Assembly (NCBI RefSeq): GCF_001658005.1
Contig: NZ_CP015987.1
Coordinates: 248,001 to 312,000, forward strand
Direction: 5' to 3'
Source of the DNA: Sphingobium sp. EP60837
GTDB taxonomy: Bacteria > Pseudomonadota > Alphaproteobacteria > Sphingomonadales > Sphingomonadaceae
Length of the DNA: 64,000 bases
This document shows positions 16,515-26,006 of this stretch, piece after piece (within the stretch, counting starts at the first letter, position 1; each line of letters begins with the position of its first letter). The notes under the pieces were generated by a model. That model did no database searches and was not told the origin of the DNA. It saw nothing but the letters and a program-made list of their open reading frames with translations. Position numbers and translations under genes: made by a program.

Positions 16515-16630
16515 TTCGCTCACGGACAGCCTGTAGGTTGCGGCCCAACCGTCCGCGCTAACGGCAGCCTTTCTGGACGCCGCGTTCCTGTGGATTACCA
16601 GTCGCGTTCGAATTTTTAGCCAAGGATTAT

Positions 16631-16644
16631 TTGATCAAGATCAA
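16631..16644. promoter_or_regulatory. FNR/FixK-type box upstream of cellulose operon
   Basis: TTGATCAAGATCAA is an exact match to the Crp/Fnr-family consensus TTGAT-N4-ATCAA. It lies 100 bases before the first bcs gene in an AT-rich stretch (16619-16743) suited to a promoter. This suggests oxygen- or redox-linked control by an FNR/FixK homologue. The Crp-family gene at 55000-55698 is a possible but unproven partner. Confidence 0.65.
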
Positions 16645-16743
16645 GAATGCGGCCTGGTTCTTTCGACTGGACTCCTGTTAATAAAGTTATAGTAGAAACG
16701 ATATATGGTGCGATCAACTTCTGATTAAGCCTAATGGGGGCCC

Positions 16744-17073
16744 ATGCGTCGAGATGCTCGTAAGCTTCTGGAGAAGCTGAACCGAACGGACTTTGCCTAT
16801 CGCGAGTTCGAGGATTCCTTTTCCGAAACCGAATTATGGCCGATTTTCGCCGCTGTATTAGGCGATCATAGCGTCGTGGGCGATGCGGCAGCGACCCTGC
16901 CCTCCGCTCGCACGGGGAAGGCGCAGGCGGCCACCGCCCCCGCATGGACGCGGGAGCAGCCATCACTGCCAGATCAGATCTTCGCCAATTATGGTGTGAC
17001 ACCACTCAAAGGCGGGACGAAAAAGGGTGTCGACTTGCACGATTTCTTTAACCGATTTTCGGATCTCGACTGA
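16744..17073 (+). CDS. Cellulose biosynthesis accessory protein, BcsR/BcsP-like
   Basis: A 109-residue soluble protein heading the cellulose operon. The N-terminal half (RRDARKLLEKLNRTDFAYREF) is helical, the middle is Ala/Thr/Pro-rich, and the C-terminus GVDLHDFFNRFSDLD resembles the short F-x-R-F/L motif of BcsR and BcsP proteins encoded next to bcsQ. Such proteins help localise or activate the synthase. Its TGA overlaps the bcsQ start by one base. The specific family assignment rests on position and the C-terminal motif. It is certainly part of the operon. Confidence 0.6.
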   Translation: MRRDARKLLEKLNRTDFAYREFEDSFSETELWPIFAAVLGDHSVVGDAAATLPSARTGKAQAATAPAWTREQPSLPDQIFANYGVTPLKGGTKKGVDLHDFFNRFSDLD

Positions 17074-17810
17074 TGGCGGTCATCCTTTTTCAGTCCCCCA
17101 AGGGCGGGACCGGTTCGACGTTTCTGGCGGCCCAGTTGGCACTTCACCTGGCGGGCAAGGGGCATGAGGTAAATGCCCTCGATTGTACCTATCAGAATGC
17201 GCTCAAAATGCATTTTGGTTTCATGCCGCCGCACCAGGTGCCCGAACTGGACGGCGCGGCAAGCGAGCCGCTCGTCGCCTTTGGCGTCAAGCTGCTTCAA
17301 GGTCATCAATATACGCGATCACCGGCATTTCTGCGGGACGCGGCGCGGGAGTTGGACCGGCTGTTCGATCCGGGTCACGTCTGGGTTGTGGACGTCGCAT
17401 CGGAAGACCGGCAGTTGCTCGAGCTGCTTACGCCCCGCTGCGCGCTGCATGTGTGCGCGCTCCTGCCGACAGCAGCCTCGCTCGCCACGCTGAATCGGCT
17501 GAGCGAAACCGCGCCCGCCATGAAGCTGGACCGCACCGTTTTCGTGCTGAATCAGCTGGATGATCGCCAGAAGCTGTCGCGGCACAGCCATAGCTTCATC
17601 CGCGATCTCTTTGGCGACCAGCTGCTCGCCACCATTCGCCGCGACGAGGCCATCAATGAAGCGCTCGCGCGGTTCGAACCGATAAGCAAAAATGCGCCAA
17701 CGAGCGCCGCCTTGCAGGATCTACGCTTCTTCGCCTCCGCAGTCGAGGAACGCATCGGCCTTGCGCATGCCTTGGGAGAGGCAAACGTCACTGTATCTGG
17801 AGACGTCTAA
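17073..17810 (+). CDS. bcsQ: Cellulose synthase operon ATPase BcsQ
   Basis: A 245-residue MinD/ParA-type P-loop protein. The deviant Walker A reads SPKGGTGST (residues 8-16): the signature first lysine is present but the usual second lysine is serine. BcsQ of enterobacteria also departs from the standard motif, so this need not mean inactivity. A switch-like WVVDVASEDRQ lies near residue 109. BcsQ is implicated in polar placement of the cellulose secretion complex. The gene overlaps its neighbours by one base on each side (TGATG and TAATG), implying translational coupling. Confidence 0.88.
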   Translation: MAVILFQSPKGGTGSTFLAAQLALHLAGKGHEVNALDCTYQNALKMHFGFMPPHQVPELDGAASEPLVAFGVKLLQGHQYTRSPAFLRDAARELDRLFDPGHVWVVDVASEDRQLLELLTPRCALHVCALLPTAASLATLNRLSETAPAMKLDRTVFVLNQLDDRQKLSRHSHSFIRDLFGDQLLATIRRDEAINEALARFEPISKNAPTSAALQDLRFFASAVEERIGLAHALGEANVTVSGDV

Positions 17811-20800
17811 TGCGCCTTCTCCCTTTCTTAGCCCCGCAAGCCCTGCTGAGGTTTGCGGTGGGGCTCTTCGTGGCCGCCGTCATTCTGGTAGTGGTGACGG
17901 TGCCGCTCGACCTTGGTTCCCAGTGGATGTTTGCCCTCACGACCATGGCGGGCGTCCTGCTGTTCAATCGATCGCGAAATCAGCGGGCGACAATCGCCAT
18001 TGGTATGCTCTCGCTCCTGGTATCGACCCGCTATCTGTTCTGGCGCACCACCCACACGCTGGAATTTGACAGCCTATCTGCCGCGCTGCTCGGGTCGGGC
18101 CTATATCTGGCGGAGCTATATGCCTGGATCATCCTGGTGCTGGGACTGCTGCAAACCAGCTGGCCGCTCGACCGGCCGGTGGTGGAAATCGAGGGCGATC
18201 CCGAAAGCTGGCCGGTCATAGACGTCTATATACCGACCTATAATGAAAGCCTGGCGATCGTCCAGAACACGGTCTTTGCGGCCATGGACATGGATTATCC
18301 CAAAGACCGCTTTCATGTCTATATTCTGGACGACGGCCGCCGCCCGGAGTTTCGCGCATTCGCACGGCAGGCGGGCTGCGGTTATTTAACGCGGGCCGAC
18401 AATCTTCATGCGAAGGCGGGCAATCTTAATGCCGCGATGAAGAAGACAGATGGGCAACTGATCGCCATCTTCGATTGCGATCACGTGCCGACCCGTGCCT
18501 TCCTGCAAATGACGGTGGGCTGGTTCCAGAAGGATGCGCGGCTCGCCATGTTACAGACGCCGCACCATTTCTATTCGCCCGATCCGGTCCAGCGCAACCT
18601 CGGCAATGTCAAGGAACTGCCAGGCGAAGGTGACCTGTTCTACGGCGCGGTGCAAAAGGGCAACGACCTTTGGAACGCGACCTTTTTCTGCGGCTCCTGC
18701 GCCATCATCCGCCGTTCCGCCCTGGAACAGACCAACGGTTTTGCCGGTGAGACCGTGACCGAGGACGCCCATACCGCGCTCAAACTCCAGCGCATGGGCT
18801 GGAACACGGCCTATATCGGCATCCGTCTGTCGGCGGGCCTCGCCACTGAACGGCTTGTCCTGCATGTCGGCCAGCGTATCCGCTGGGCACGCGGCATGAC
18901 GCAGATCATGCGAATCGACAATCCGCTATTCGGCCCCGGCCTCAACTGGCACCAGCGGCTTTGTTATCTGAATGCGATGCTGCATTTCCAGTTTCCGCTG
19001 CCGCGCATCGTCTTCCTGACCTCGCCGCTCGCCTATCTGATCGCAGGGCAAAACATCATCCACGCCTCCGCCGCACTGATCTTCGCCTACGCGCTACCGC
19101 ACCTCTTCATCTCGACCATGTCGAGCGAGCGCATCCAGGGGGGCGACCGGCGGCCGTTCTGGGGTGAGATTTACGAGACGCTGCTTGCCTTCCATCTTGT
19201 GAGGCCGACCGTCGTCACACTATTCAGTCCGCGCAAGGGCAAGTTCAACGTGACCGATAAGGGCAGTCTGCTCGACCAGACCTATTTCGATGCGACGACC
19301 GTGCGGCCGCACCTGATTATCGCCGGCCTGCTTGTCTTCGGGGTGGTGTTTGGCTTCGTGAAACTGCTCTACCCGCATCTGTTCGATGTCCAGTTCGACA
19401 CTGTGCTGCTCAATACCGCCTGGGCCGTTTTCAGCCTGCTCATCCTTATTTCCGCCATCTCGGTGGCACGTGAGCAGCGGCAGGTGCGCGAGAATATCCG
19501 CATCGCCGCGCGCATGCCGGTCACCCTTTATTTCGAGGATGGCTATGTCGTCGATGGCACCACCGTTGACATTTCCCTCGGTGGGCTGGCGGCTGAACTG
19601 CCGGAGGCGTTCGCCCTCGCTGGTCGCTCGGTGACCGATGTCTCGTTGCCGATGGGGGACGAGACTCTGACCATCCCGGTCGACACTGTGCGCATGGCCG
19701 GCGGCCACGCCAAGCTGCGCTTCCAGCCGCTCGACATGGTGCGCGCCCGCCATCTGGTCCGCGCCGTCATGGGCCGCGCCGACGCTTGGCAGCCGGCCGA
19801 ATCGCTCGCGCCTGTGCCCGGCTTTAAATCGATCAAGGATATTTTCAGCGTGGACATCGATACCATCATCGACATATGGCGCCTGCCGCGCCGCCGAAAG
19901 AAGGCAATGCGCGCAATGGCCGCCGCCGCGGTGGCGGGTGCGCTCGCACCGACGTCCGCCAATGCGGCGCCTGCTCCCGTGTCCCTCAGTGCGCCAGCTA
20001 AAACGGCACCGGTGTCCAGCGTGGGCGGCCGGCAGCAGCGGTTGCTGCTCAAGGACCTACAGGTCAGGAACCCGATCCGCCTGGCCGGCACCCGCGGCGA
20101 ATATGGCATCCCGTTCGGCTTGCGTAGTAATCAGGTGGTGACCAACGCGTCGCTGACACTTGCCTTCAACTTCTCGCCGGCCTTGCTCGGAGATCTCAGT
20201 CAGATCGTCGTTCTGTTGAACGGAGAAGTGGTGAGCGCGCTACCGCTGCGTCCGTCCGACGGAACAGGCCAGAACATCACTATCCCGATCAACCCGGCCC
20301 TCTTCTTGCCAGGCGACAATTCGCTCAACCTGCGCTTCGTGGGCCATTATACCCGCGACTGCGAGGACCCCTTCCACAGCTCGCTCTGGGCCAATGTCAG
20401 CAACACGCGCTCGGCCCTGAATATCACGACGCAAACGCTACCGTTGCGGCCGGACCTGGCCCGGCTGCCTGCTCCCTTCTTTGACCGTAATGACAATCTG
20501 GCGCTGAAACTGCCCTTCGTCTTCGCCGCCAAGCCGACCAATGGCGAGCTGCAGGCGGCGGCGAGCACGGCCTCCTGGTTCGGGGGCATGGCAAGCTACC
20601 GCGGTTATGCCTTCAAACCGATTTACGGACAGATCCCCGCGGGCAATGCCGTACTGTTCACGACGCCGGGCCGCCGGATCGCGGGCATAACAACGCCATC
20701 GGGACCGGCCGTCACTATCGTCACCAATCCGGTGGATAGCGAAGGCCAGTTGCTGATCGTCAGCGGCAGTAATGAAAAGGAATTGAAGCAGGCTGCCGCC

Positions 20801-22144
20801 GCCCTTGCCATCGGGCGCGGACTGCTAGGCGGGGCGAGTGCCTCACTCGAGGGAGTGCGCCTGCCGTCCTATCCCGCCTATTCGGCGCCGCGCTGGCTGC
20901 GGACCGACCGCCCGGTGCGGCTGGGCGAAATCGCGCCACGCTATTCGCTTCAGGGCACCGGCCTTCCGCCGGGGCCGCTCAGCGCCGGCTTCCATGTCGC
21001 GCCCGATCTGTTCTTCTGGCCGCGGCAGGGAGCCAAGCTCGACCTGCGCTATCGCTATCCCTCCGCGCCTTGGCTCGACAAACAAAGGTCGCGCCTCGAC
21101 CTGTCGATGAACGGGCAATATCTGACGACCCTGCCGCTGAGCGGCGAGCATTGGTGGGATAAGTGGATTGGCGCGGGCCGGCCCACCGCATATACGTCCA
21201 ATGCCGACGTGATCCTGCCTCGCTACGACCTGTTCGGACAGAACTCGCTCGTGTTCGACTATAATCTTCTGGTGCAGTCGAAACAGCGGTGCGAAGGCAT
21301 GCTACCGGACAATGTTCGCGTCGCGATCCTGCCGCAAAGCACGATCGACCTCACCCATGCCTATCATGCGCTGCACATGCCGGATCTTGCCACTTTTGCG
21401 GGCGGGGGATATCCCTTCACCGTGCGGCCAGACATGGCGGAAACCGTCGCGTTGCTACCTGCTGACCCAACGCCAGCGGTGGTCGAAACCTTCCTGAACG
21501 TCATGGGTCGCTTTGGTGATGCGACCGGTGCGCCCGCCATCCGATTGACCGTCACCCGGTCGATTAACGCCGCGGAGCTGGAGGGGAAGGATATTCTCGT
21601 CATCGGCCCGGTGCAGATGGCTCAGTCGGAGTCGCTCTTTTCGGGAGCACCGGTCTTTTATCAGGACGGCCGGCTCCGCGTTACGGAGCGCACCCCGGTC
21701 GAACGCCTGTTCGACTTCTTCTCCCCCTATGACCGCAGCGATGCGGGGACGGTCGACGGGTTCTTTTCCGGATCGGACAGCTTCAACGGCATTGTCGGTT
21801 TCCAGTCCCCCTTCGACGCCGGCCGCAGCGTCGTGGCGCTGCTGGCGAGCGACCCCGAAGCGCTGCCGGCCCTGGTTGGCGGCCTTAACGACACGAAGAT
21901 CAACGCCCAGGTGCAGGGCGACCTTTCAGTCGTCGACGGGGAGGGTATGACCAGCTTCGCGGTCGGCAACGGCTACTGGGTCGGATCCCTGCCCATCTGG
22001 ATGAAGATTGCCTATTGGATGAGCCAGCGGCCCATCCTAATGGCGCTGGGCGGCCTGCTGGTTGCCTTCCTTGTCTCCGCGCCTGTCTACCTGCTGTTCA
22101 AGCGGCAGGAAGAAAAGCGCCTGGAAGCGGTGAAACAGTCATGA
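17810..22144 (+). CDS. bcsAB: Fused cellulose synthase catalytic and c-di-GMP-linked subunits BcsAB
   Basis: A 1444-residue fusion. Residues 1-700 are BcsA: N-terminal membrane helices, GT2 motifs VDVYIPTYNE (about 138), YILDDGR (about 173), DCD (about 223), TED (about 317) and QRIRW (about 354), further helices, and a PilZ c-di-GMP domain with RENIR (about 563) and DISLGG (about 586). From about 720, after an Ala-rich linker, comes BcsB: LLLKDLQVRNPIRLAGTRGE, YSP-like NFSPALL, the two carbohydrate-binding/flavodoxin-like repeats, and a C-terminal inner-membrane helix (about 1404-1425). It polymerises UDP-glucose to beta-1,4-glucan and exports it, activated by c-di-GMP. A fused AcsAB is known in Komagataeibacter. 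It overlaps bcsQ and bcsC. Confidence 0.95.
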   Translation: MRLLPFLAPQALLRFAVGLFVAAVILVVVTVPLDLGSQWMFALTTMAGVLLFNRSRNQRATIAIGMLSLLVSTRYLFWRTTHTLEFDSLSAALLGSGLYLAELYAWIILVLGLLQTSWPLDRPVVEIEGDPESWPVIDVYIPTYNESLAIVQNTVFAAMDMDYPKDRFHVYILDDGRRPEFRAFARQAGCGYLTRADNLHAKAGNLNAAMKKTDGQLIAIFDCDHVPTRAFLQMTVGWFQKDARLAMLQTPHHFYSPDPVQRNLGNVKELPGEGDLFYGAVQKGNDLWNATFFCGSCAIIRRSALEQTNGFAGETVTEDAHTALKLQRMGWNTAYIGIRLSAGLATERLVLHVGQRIRWARGMTQIMRIDNPLFGPGLNWHQRLCYLNAMLHFQFPLPRIVFLTSPLAYLIAGQNIIHASAALIFAYALPHLFISTMSSERIQGGDRRPFWGEIYETLLAFHLVRPTVVTLFSPRKGKFNVTDKGSLLDQTYFDATTVRPHLIIAGLLVFGVVFGFVKLLYPHLFDVQFDTVLLNTAWAVFSLLILISAISVAREQRQVRENIRIAARMPVTLYFEDGYVVDGTTVDISLGGLAAELPEAFALAGRSVTDVSLPMGDETLTIPVDTVRMAGGHAKLRFQPLDMVRARHLVRAVMGRADAWQPAESLAPVPGFKSIKDIFSVDIDTIIDIWRLPRRRKKAMRAMAAAAVAGALAPTSANAAPAPVSLSAPAKTAPVSSVGGRQQRLLLKDLQVRNPIRLAGTRGEYGIPFGLRSNQVVTNASLTLAFNFSPALLGDLSQIVVLLNGEVVSALPLRPSDGTGQNITIPINPALFLPGDNSLNLRFVGHYTRDCEDPFHSSLWANVSNTRSALNITTQTLPLRPDLARLPAPFFDRNDNLALKLPFVFAAKPTNGELQAAASTASWFGGMASYRGYAFKPIYGQIPAGNAVLFTTPGRRIAGITTPSGPAVTIVTNPVDSEGQLLIVSGSNEKELKQAAAALAIGRGLLGGASASLEGVRLPSYPAYSAPRWLRTDRPVRLGEIAPRYSLQGTGLPPGPLSAGFHVAPDLFFWPRQGAKLDLRYRYPSAPWLDKQRSRLDLSMNGQYLTTLPLSGEHWWDKWIGAGRPTAYTSNADVILPRYDLFGQNSLVFDYNLLVQSKQRCEGMLPDNVRVAILPQSTIDLTHAYHALHMPDLATFAGGGYPFTVRPDMAETVALLPADPTPAVVETFLNVMGRFGDATGAPAIRLTVTRSINAAELEGKDILVIGPVQMAQSESLFSGAPVFYQDGRLRVTERTPVERLFDFFSPYDRSDAGTVDGFFSGSDSFNGIVGFQSPFDAGRSVVALLASDPEALPALVGGLNDTKINAQVQGDLSVVDGEGMTSFAVGNGYWVGSLPIWMKIAYWMSQRPILMALGGLLVAFLVSAPVYLLFKRQEEKRLEAVKQS

Positions 22145-25100
22145 AGAAGTTGAACAATCTGGCGCTGCCGCTGTTGGCCCTGGTGCTCGCTCCCGTTGCG
22201 GCGCATGCCGAAGTGCCCGGCGTCGCCCCGCTGCTCAAGCAGGCGCGGTATTGGCAGTCCAAGGGACGGGGAGATCTGGCGCGGCAGGCCTATAATCGTG
22301 TGCTGACCATCGACCCCGCCAATACCGAAGCAAGGCGCGGCCTGGCCGGGGCCAGGCCCGCCGCGGCGCCAAAGCCCCAGGTACCCACGCCGTCACCCAC
22401 GCCCAAGGCCGCAGCCCGCCCGGCCGCGCAATCGGGCCTCCCCTCGGCTGGACGCACCACGGCTGTCCGTGCAGCACGCGCAAACCGGGGCGGCGACGCC
22501 CGCGCGGCGGGCTTCCGTGCTTTAGAGGCAGGGCAGCTCGGTGATGCGGCCGCGCGCTTTCGCACCGCGCTTGCGGCCAATCCCAATGACGCCGATGCGC
22601 TCGGCGGCATGGGAATCGTACGCCTGCGCAAATCGGAATTCGCGCAGGCACGAGACCTGCTCTCCCGCGCGTCGCGCGCTGGATCCGCCGGCAAATGGGC
22701 GGAAGCGCTTGCGTCGGCGCGCTTCTATGCCGATCTCGACTCAGCGCGCGCGGCCCGCGACAAGGGCGACCTGCCACAGGCTGAGCGACTGGCGGCGTCG
22801 CTGGTCCAATCCGATATCCGTGACAAGGGCCCCGCGATATCGATGCTGGCCAGTGTCTATGAACGGCAGGGCCGGTATAACGAGGCGGCCGACCTATACC
22901 GGCAACTAGGCAAGGGAGGTGCAAGCGCCGCCACTGCTCAGGCGAGCGCGATCCGCAACGAGGCGCGCGCCGCGCTGGACGCGGGCGATACGGGCCGGGC
23001 GGAACAGTTGCTCCGGGCGGCAATGGGCAACTCTCCCGACGATCCCTGGATCGCTTATGATCTGGCTGGGCTGCTCCAGCAGCAGGGCCGGGCAGCGGAA
23101 CAGGACGCGTTGGTGCGTCAGCTGGCCTATTCAAGCAAGGCGGAGTCGCTTTACGCGGCGGCGCTGATCCTCGACCGGGCGGGCCGGACCGGCGACGCCC
23201 AAGCTGTGGTCGCTCGCATCCCTGAAGGGCAGCGTACGGCCGAGATGCGCGATTTCGCCGCCGGCTTGGGCGTCGCGGCGACGATCGCCCAGGCAAGGGC
23301 CAGCGCCTCGCGGGGCGCGCAGGGACAGGGGCTGGCGATGCTGCGGCAGGCTTCGGAGACGCGGGGGCTTCCGGCCGACCGGCTCGGCGCGCTGGCGCAG
23401 GCGGCTCTGGATCTGGGCGACGCGCGAGGCGCATCGCAGCTTGCCATCCAGGCGCTGGATGCGCCCGCCAATTATCCGGGCGCCTTTGACAATGCCGTGC
23501 GCGTACTGGCCAGCACGGGGCAGGACGGACTTGCCATGAGCGCAGTACAAAAGGCCGCAACGCTAGCCGGACCTGCCATGTCCGGGCAGCGAGCGTTGGG
23601 CAATCTCAAGGCGACGCTGGCCGCCTCTCAGGCCGACCGGATGCGGCAGGCGGGGCAGTATGCGCCGGCCTTCGATCTGTTGCAGGGCGTGTGGAACGAA
23701 GCTCCGGGCAATGTGGAAATCCTCTCCGCTCTCGGACGGCTCTATCAATCGGGCGGTCTGAACGCGCAGGCGGCCCAGACCTTCCGCATGGTGCTGGCGC
23801 AAAAGCCCAATGATCGTGATGCGATGGTCGGACTGATCGACACGGCGACGGCCGCAGGCGACTACGACAGCGCACGTGCCACCGTTCAGCAGGCGATACA
23901 GGCGCACCCGGCCGACTATCGCGTCTATATGGCCGCGGGCCGCATGGCGCGCGCCCGCGGCAATGACAGCGAGGCGTCGCGCTATCTCAAGACTGCGCGC
24001 GCACTCTACATGCGCGAAACCGGCATGGCACCTGGCGCCGTCATGGCGAACGGCAATCCGTTCGCGGCGGCGCCCCAGTCTGCCAACCCCTTCCGGGCAA
24101 TGGCGGCGCCGCAGCCGGTCAATCCTTTCACCTTGAGCGGCAACAGCGCACCCATCGCTGCACCCATGAGCTTCGTGCCACAAGGGCCAAGCGCACCCTC
24201 TTATCCAACTGGCTATGGGGCTGCCGCCTACGCCAGCGGCGGCGGAATGCCGGCTCCGGCGTACGCGCCACCGCCCCCGGAGGGCTTCGCCGCGTCCTCG
24301 GCCTTAGCCCCCCTACCCGCTCAGCCTTACGGCTATGCGGCCTATGGGAGCGTCGGGAGCGTGCCGGCAGATCCCGTCCTTTCGGAAATCGACCAGCAGT
24401 TGCAGGAGAGCGCCGGCGACAGCGGTCCGCGCGTCGACGTCGACACCGGCTACCGCTCCCGTTCAGGCGAAACCGGCCTCAGCAAGTTACGTGAAATGAC
24501 CGGCAGCGCGCAGTTGTCGACCCATGTCGCGGCAGGCAGGATCGGCGTCAAGGCGACTGCCGTGGTCCTGGATTCCGGCCGGCCGGCCGGATCGGGCCTC
24601 GCCCGCTTCGGTACCAACGCCACGCCTGAAGCGCAGGGTATAGTGGATGAGCAGCCTTCCCAGCTCACCAACGCCGACACTCAGCATGAGAGCGGCGTCG
24701 GCATCACCGCCAGCTATGTCAGCAAGCTGCTCACGGTAGAGGCTGGCACCACTCCGCTAGGCTTCCCCAAGGAGCATCTGACCGGGAAGATCGAGGTCAC
24801 GCCGCGCCTGTTTGCCAACGCCTCTGCCCGCCTCTGGGCCGATCGCAAGCCGGTCACCGACAGCCTGGTCGCCTATGCCGGCACCAAAGATCCGCGTAGC
24901 GGCGCCTTTTGGGGTGCGGTGATGAAAAGCGGGGGCGGTCTGTCACTCTCGTACGACCGGAACGGCAACGGTGTCTATGCCGACGGCTCCTATTATCATT
25001 ATGACGGCACAGCCGTCCGTGACAATCAGAGCATGGAAATCAACGCGGGGGGCTATCTTCGCGCCTGGCAGGATACGCGTTCCAACATAACTGTCGGCTT

Positions 25101-25530
25101 CAACGTTAATTATCAGAATTACGACAATAACCAGAACTACTTTACCTATGGCCATGGCGGCTATTTCAGTCCGCAGAGCTTCCTGAGTGTCAATTTCCCG
25201 ATCCGTTATTCCTCGATCAATGGACCGCTCAGCATTCAGGCTAGCGTGGCGCCGGGCTATCAAAGCTACGACCAGCAGGGCGAGGCTCTCTATCCCACAG
25301 AAGCGGACGCTCAGGGCGTGCTCGATTATCTCAAGAGCGTGAACAGTGACGTGCGCGCCCGCTACGACAGCCTCAGCCGGACAGGCTTCGGGCTGCAGGC
25401 GGGCGGCTCACTTTTCTATCAGGTCAGCCCGAACACAAGGCTGGGCGGAGAACTGAATATCAATACTTTTGGTCCATATAAGGAGTTCAAATCGCTCATT
25501 GGGCTGAGACAGACCATCGGAGATAATTGA
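22141..25530 (+). CDS. bcsC: Cellulose export outer-membrane protein BcsC
   Basis: An 1129-residue protein. The ATG at 22141 overlaps the bcsAB stop by four bases (ATGA) and yields a signal peptide MKKLNNLALPLLALVLAPVAAHAE; the longer upstream frame lies inside bcsAB. TPR units (e.g. ALAANPNDADALGGMGIVRL, LAQKPNDRDAMVGLID) occupy roughly 20-625. A low-complexity Pro/Ala linker with three NPF motifs follows. The C-terminal third (from ESGVGITASYVSKLLTVEAG) is the BCSC_C beta-barrel ending GLRQTIGDN. It scaffolds the periplasm and forms the glucan exit channel. Confidence 0.94.
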   Translation: MKKLNNLALPLLALVLAPVAAHAEVPGVAPLLKQARYWQSKGRGDLARQAYNRVLTIDPANTEARRGLAGARPAAAPKPQVPTPSPTPKAAARPAAQSGLPSAGRTTAVRAARANRGGDARAAGFRALEAGQLGDAAARFRTALAANPNDADALGGMGIVRLRKSEFAQARDLLSRASRAGSAGKWAEALASARFYADLDSARAARDKGDLPQAERLAASLVQSDIRDKGPAISMLASVYERQGRYNEAADLYRQLGKGGASAATAQASAIRNEARAALDAGDTGRAEQLLRAAMGNSPDDPWIAYDLAGLLQQQGRAAEQDALVRQLAYSSKAESLYAAALILDRAGRTGDAQAVVARIPEGQRTAEMRDFAAGLGVAATIAQARASASRGAQGQGLAMLRQASETRGLPADRLGALAQAALDLGDARGASQLAIQALDAPANYPGAFDNAVRVLASTGQDGLAMSAVQKAATLAGPAMSGQRALGNLKATLAASQADRMRQAGQYAPAFDLLQGVWNEAPGNVEILSALGRLYQSGGLNAQAAQTFRMVLAQKPNDRDAMVGLIDTATAAGDYDSARATVQQAIQAHPADYRVYMAAGRMARARGNDSEASRYLKTARALYMRETGMAPGAVMANGNPFAAAPQSANPFRAMAAPQPVNPFTLSGNSAPIAAPMSFVPQGPSAPSYPTGYGAAAYASGGGMPAPAYAPPPPEGFAASSALAPLPAQPYGYAAYGSVGSVPADPVLSEIDQQLQESAGDSGPRVDVDTGYRSRSGETGLSKLREMTGSAQLSTHVAAGRIGVKATAVVLDSGRPAGSGLARFGTNATPEAQGIVDEQPSQLTNADTQHESGVGITASYVSKLLTVEAGTTPLGFPKEHLTGKIEVTPRLFANASARLWADRKPVTDSLVAYAGTKDPRSGAFWGAVMKSGGGLSLSYDRNGNGVYADGSYYHYDGTAVRDNQSMEINAGGYLRAWQDTRSNITVGFNVNYQNYDNNQNYFTYGHGGYFSPQSFLSVNFPIRYSSINGPLSIQASVAPGYQSYDQQGEALYPTEADAQGVLDYLKSVNSDVRARYDSLSRTGFGLQAGGSLFYQVSPNTRLGGELNINTFGPYKEFKSLIGLRQTIGDN

Positions 25531-26006
25531 TGCTGTTCGTCAAATCTTTCCCCGTCGCGGAGGGGCAGGATATGGCCCTGCTCGGCCATGACCGCGAGGC
25601 GATTGCCCGCTTCGCCAGCCTGCTGCTGACGGAGATTGCCGCCACCGCGACGGACGAACAGATGAGCGGCTTTTTCTTGTCAATCGGCAAGCGGCTGGCC
25701 GCCAGCTACCCGACGGGTAATGTGCGAGAACTGGAAAGGCTGACGCAGCACGCCAATCTCGTTTGGCAGGCCTTTAACTGGGGACATGTGCGCTTCGACA
25801 TGGACGATGAGGGGATCGACATCTTCCATGAGGATCTGCCGAGGAGCCTGGAGGGGGACGCGCAGGGCCTATGGAGCCGCGCCGCCCCCCTGATCCTAAA
25901 GGGGGCTTATGACGCCTGGTTTCGCCAGGTCGGTGGCGGCGGTCGGCTCTCGACCAGCATTCAGCGTCGTGAAGCCGGGCGTGTTGAACTGCGCCATGGG
26001 ATTTGA
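25530..26006 (+). CDS. bcsD: Cellulose synthase subunit BcsD (AcsD-like)
   Basis: A 158-residue protein of the size of Komagataeibacter AcsD (about 156). It starts MLFVKSFPV, with the ATG overlapping the bcsC stop by one base. Helical segments ALLGHDREAIARFASLLLTE and EQMSGFFLSIGKRLAASYP, and the GHVRFDMDDEGIDIFHED strand, follow the family. AcsD forms periplasmic octamers that guide glucan chains into ordered fibrils. Its presence makes this a type I bcs cluster. The 3' end overlaps bcsZ by 11 bases in a different frame. Confidence 0.85.
   Translation: MLFVKSFPVAEGQDMALLGHDREAIARFASLLLTEIAATATDEQMSGFFLSIGKRLAASYPTGNVRELERLTQHANLVWQAFNWGHVRFDMDDEGIDIFHEDLPRSLEGDAQGLWSRAAPLILKGAYDAWFRQVGGGGRLSTSIQRREAGRVELRHGI

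Noticed and set aside
17096..17122. BcsQ Walker A without the second lysine taken as an inactivating mutation
   Set aside because: BcsQ proteins of enterobacteria also deviate from the canonical motif, so the change fits the family.
22235..23560. 441-codon open frame on the minus strand inside bcsC
   Set aside because: It is antisense to the TPR region of BcsC, is Arg/Pro/Ala-rich with no ribosome site, and reflects GC-rich codon bias on the opposite strand.
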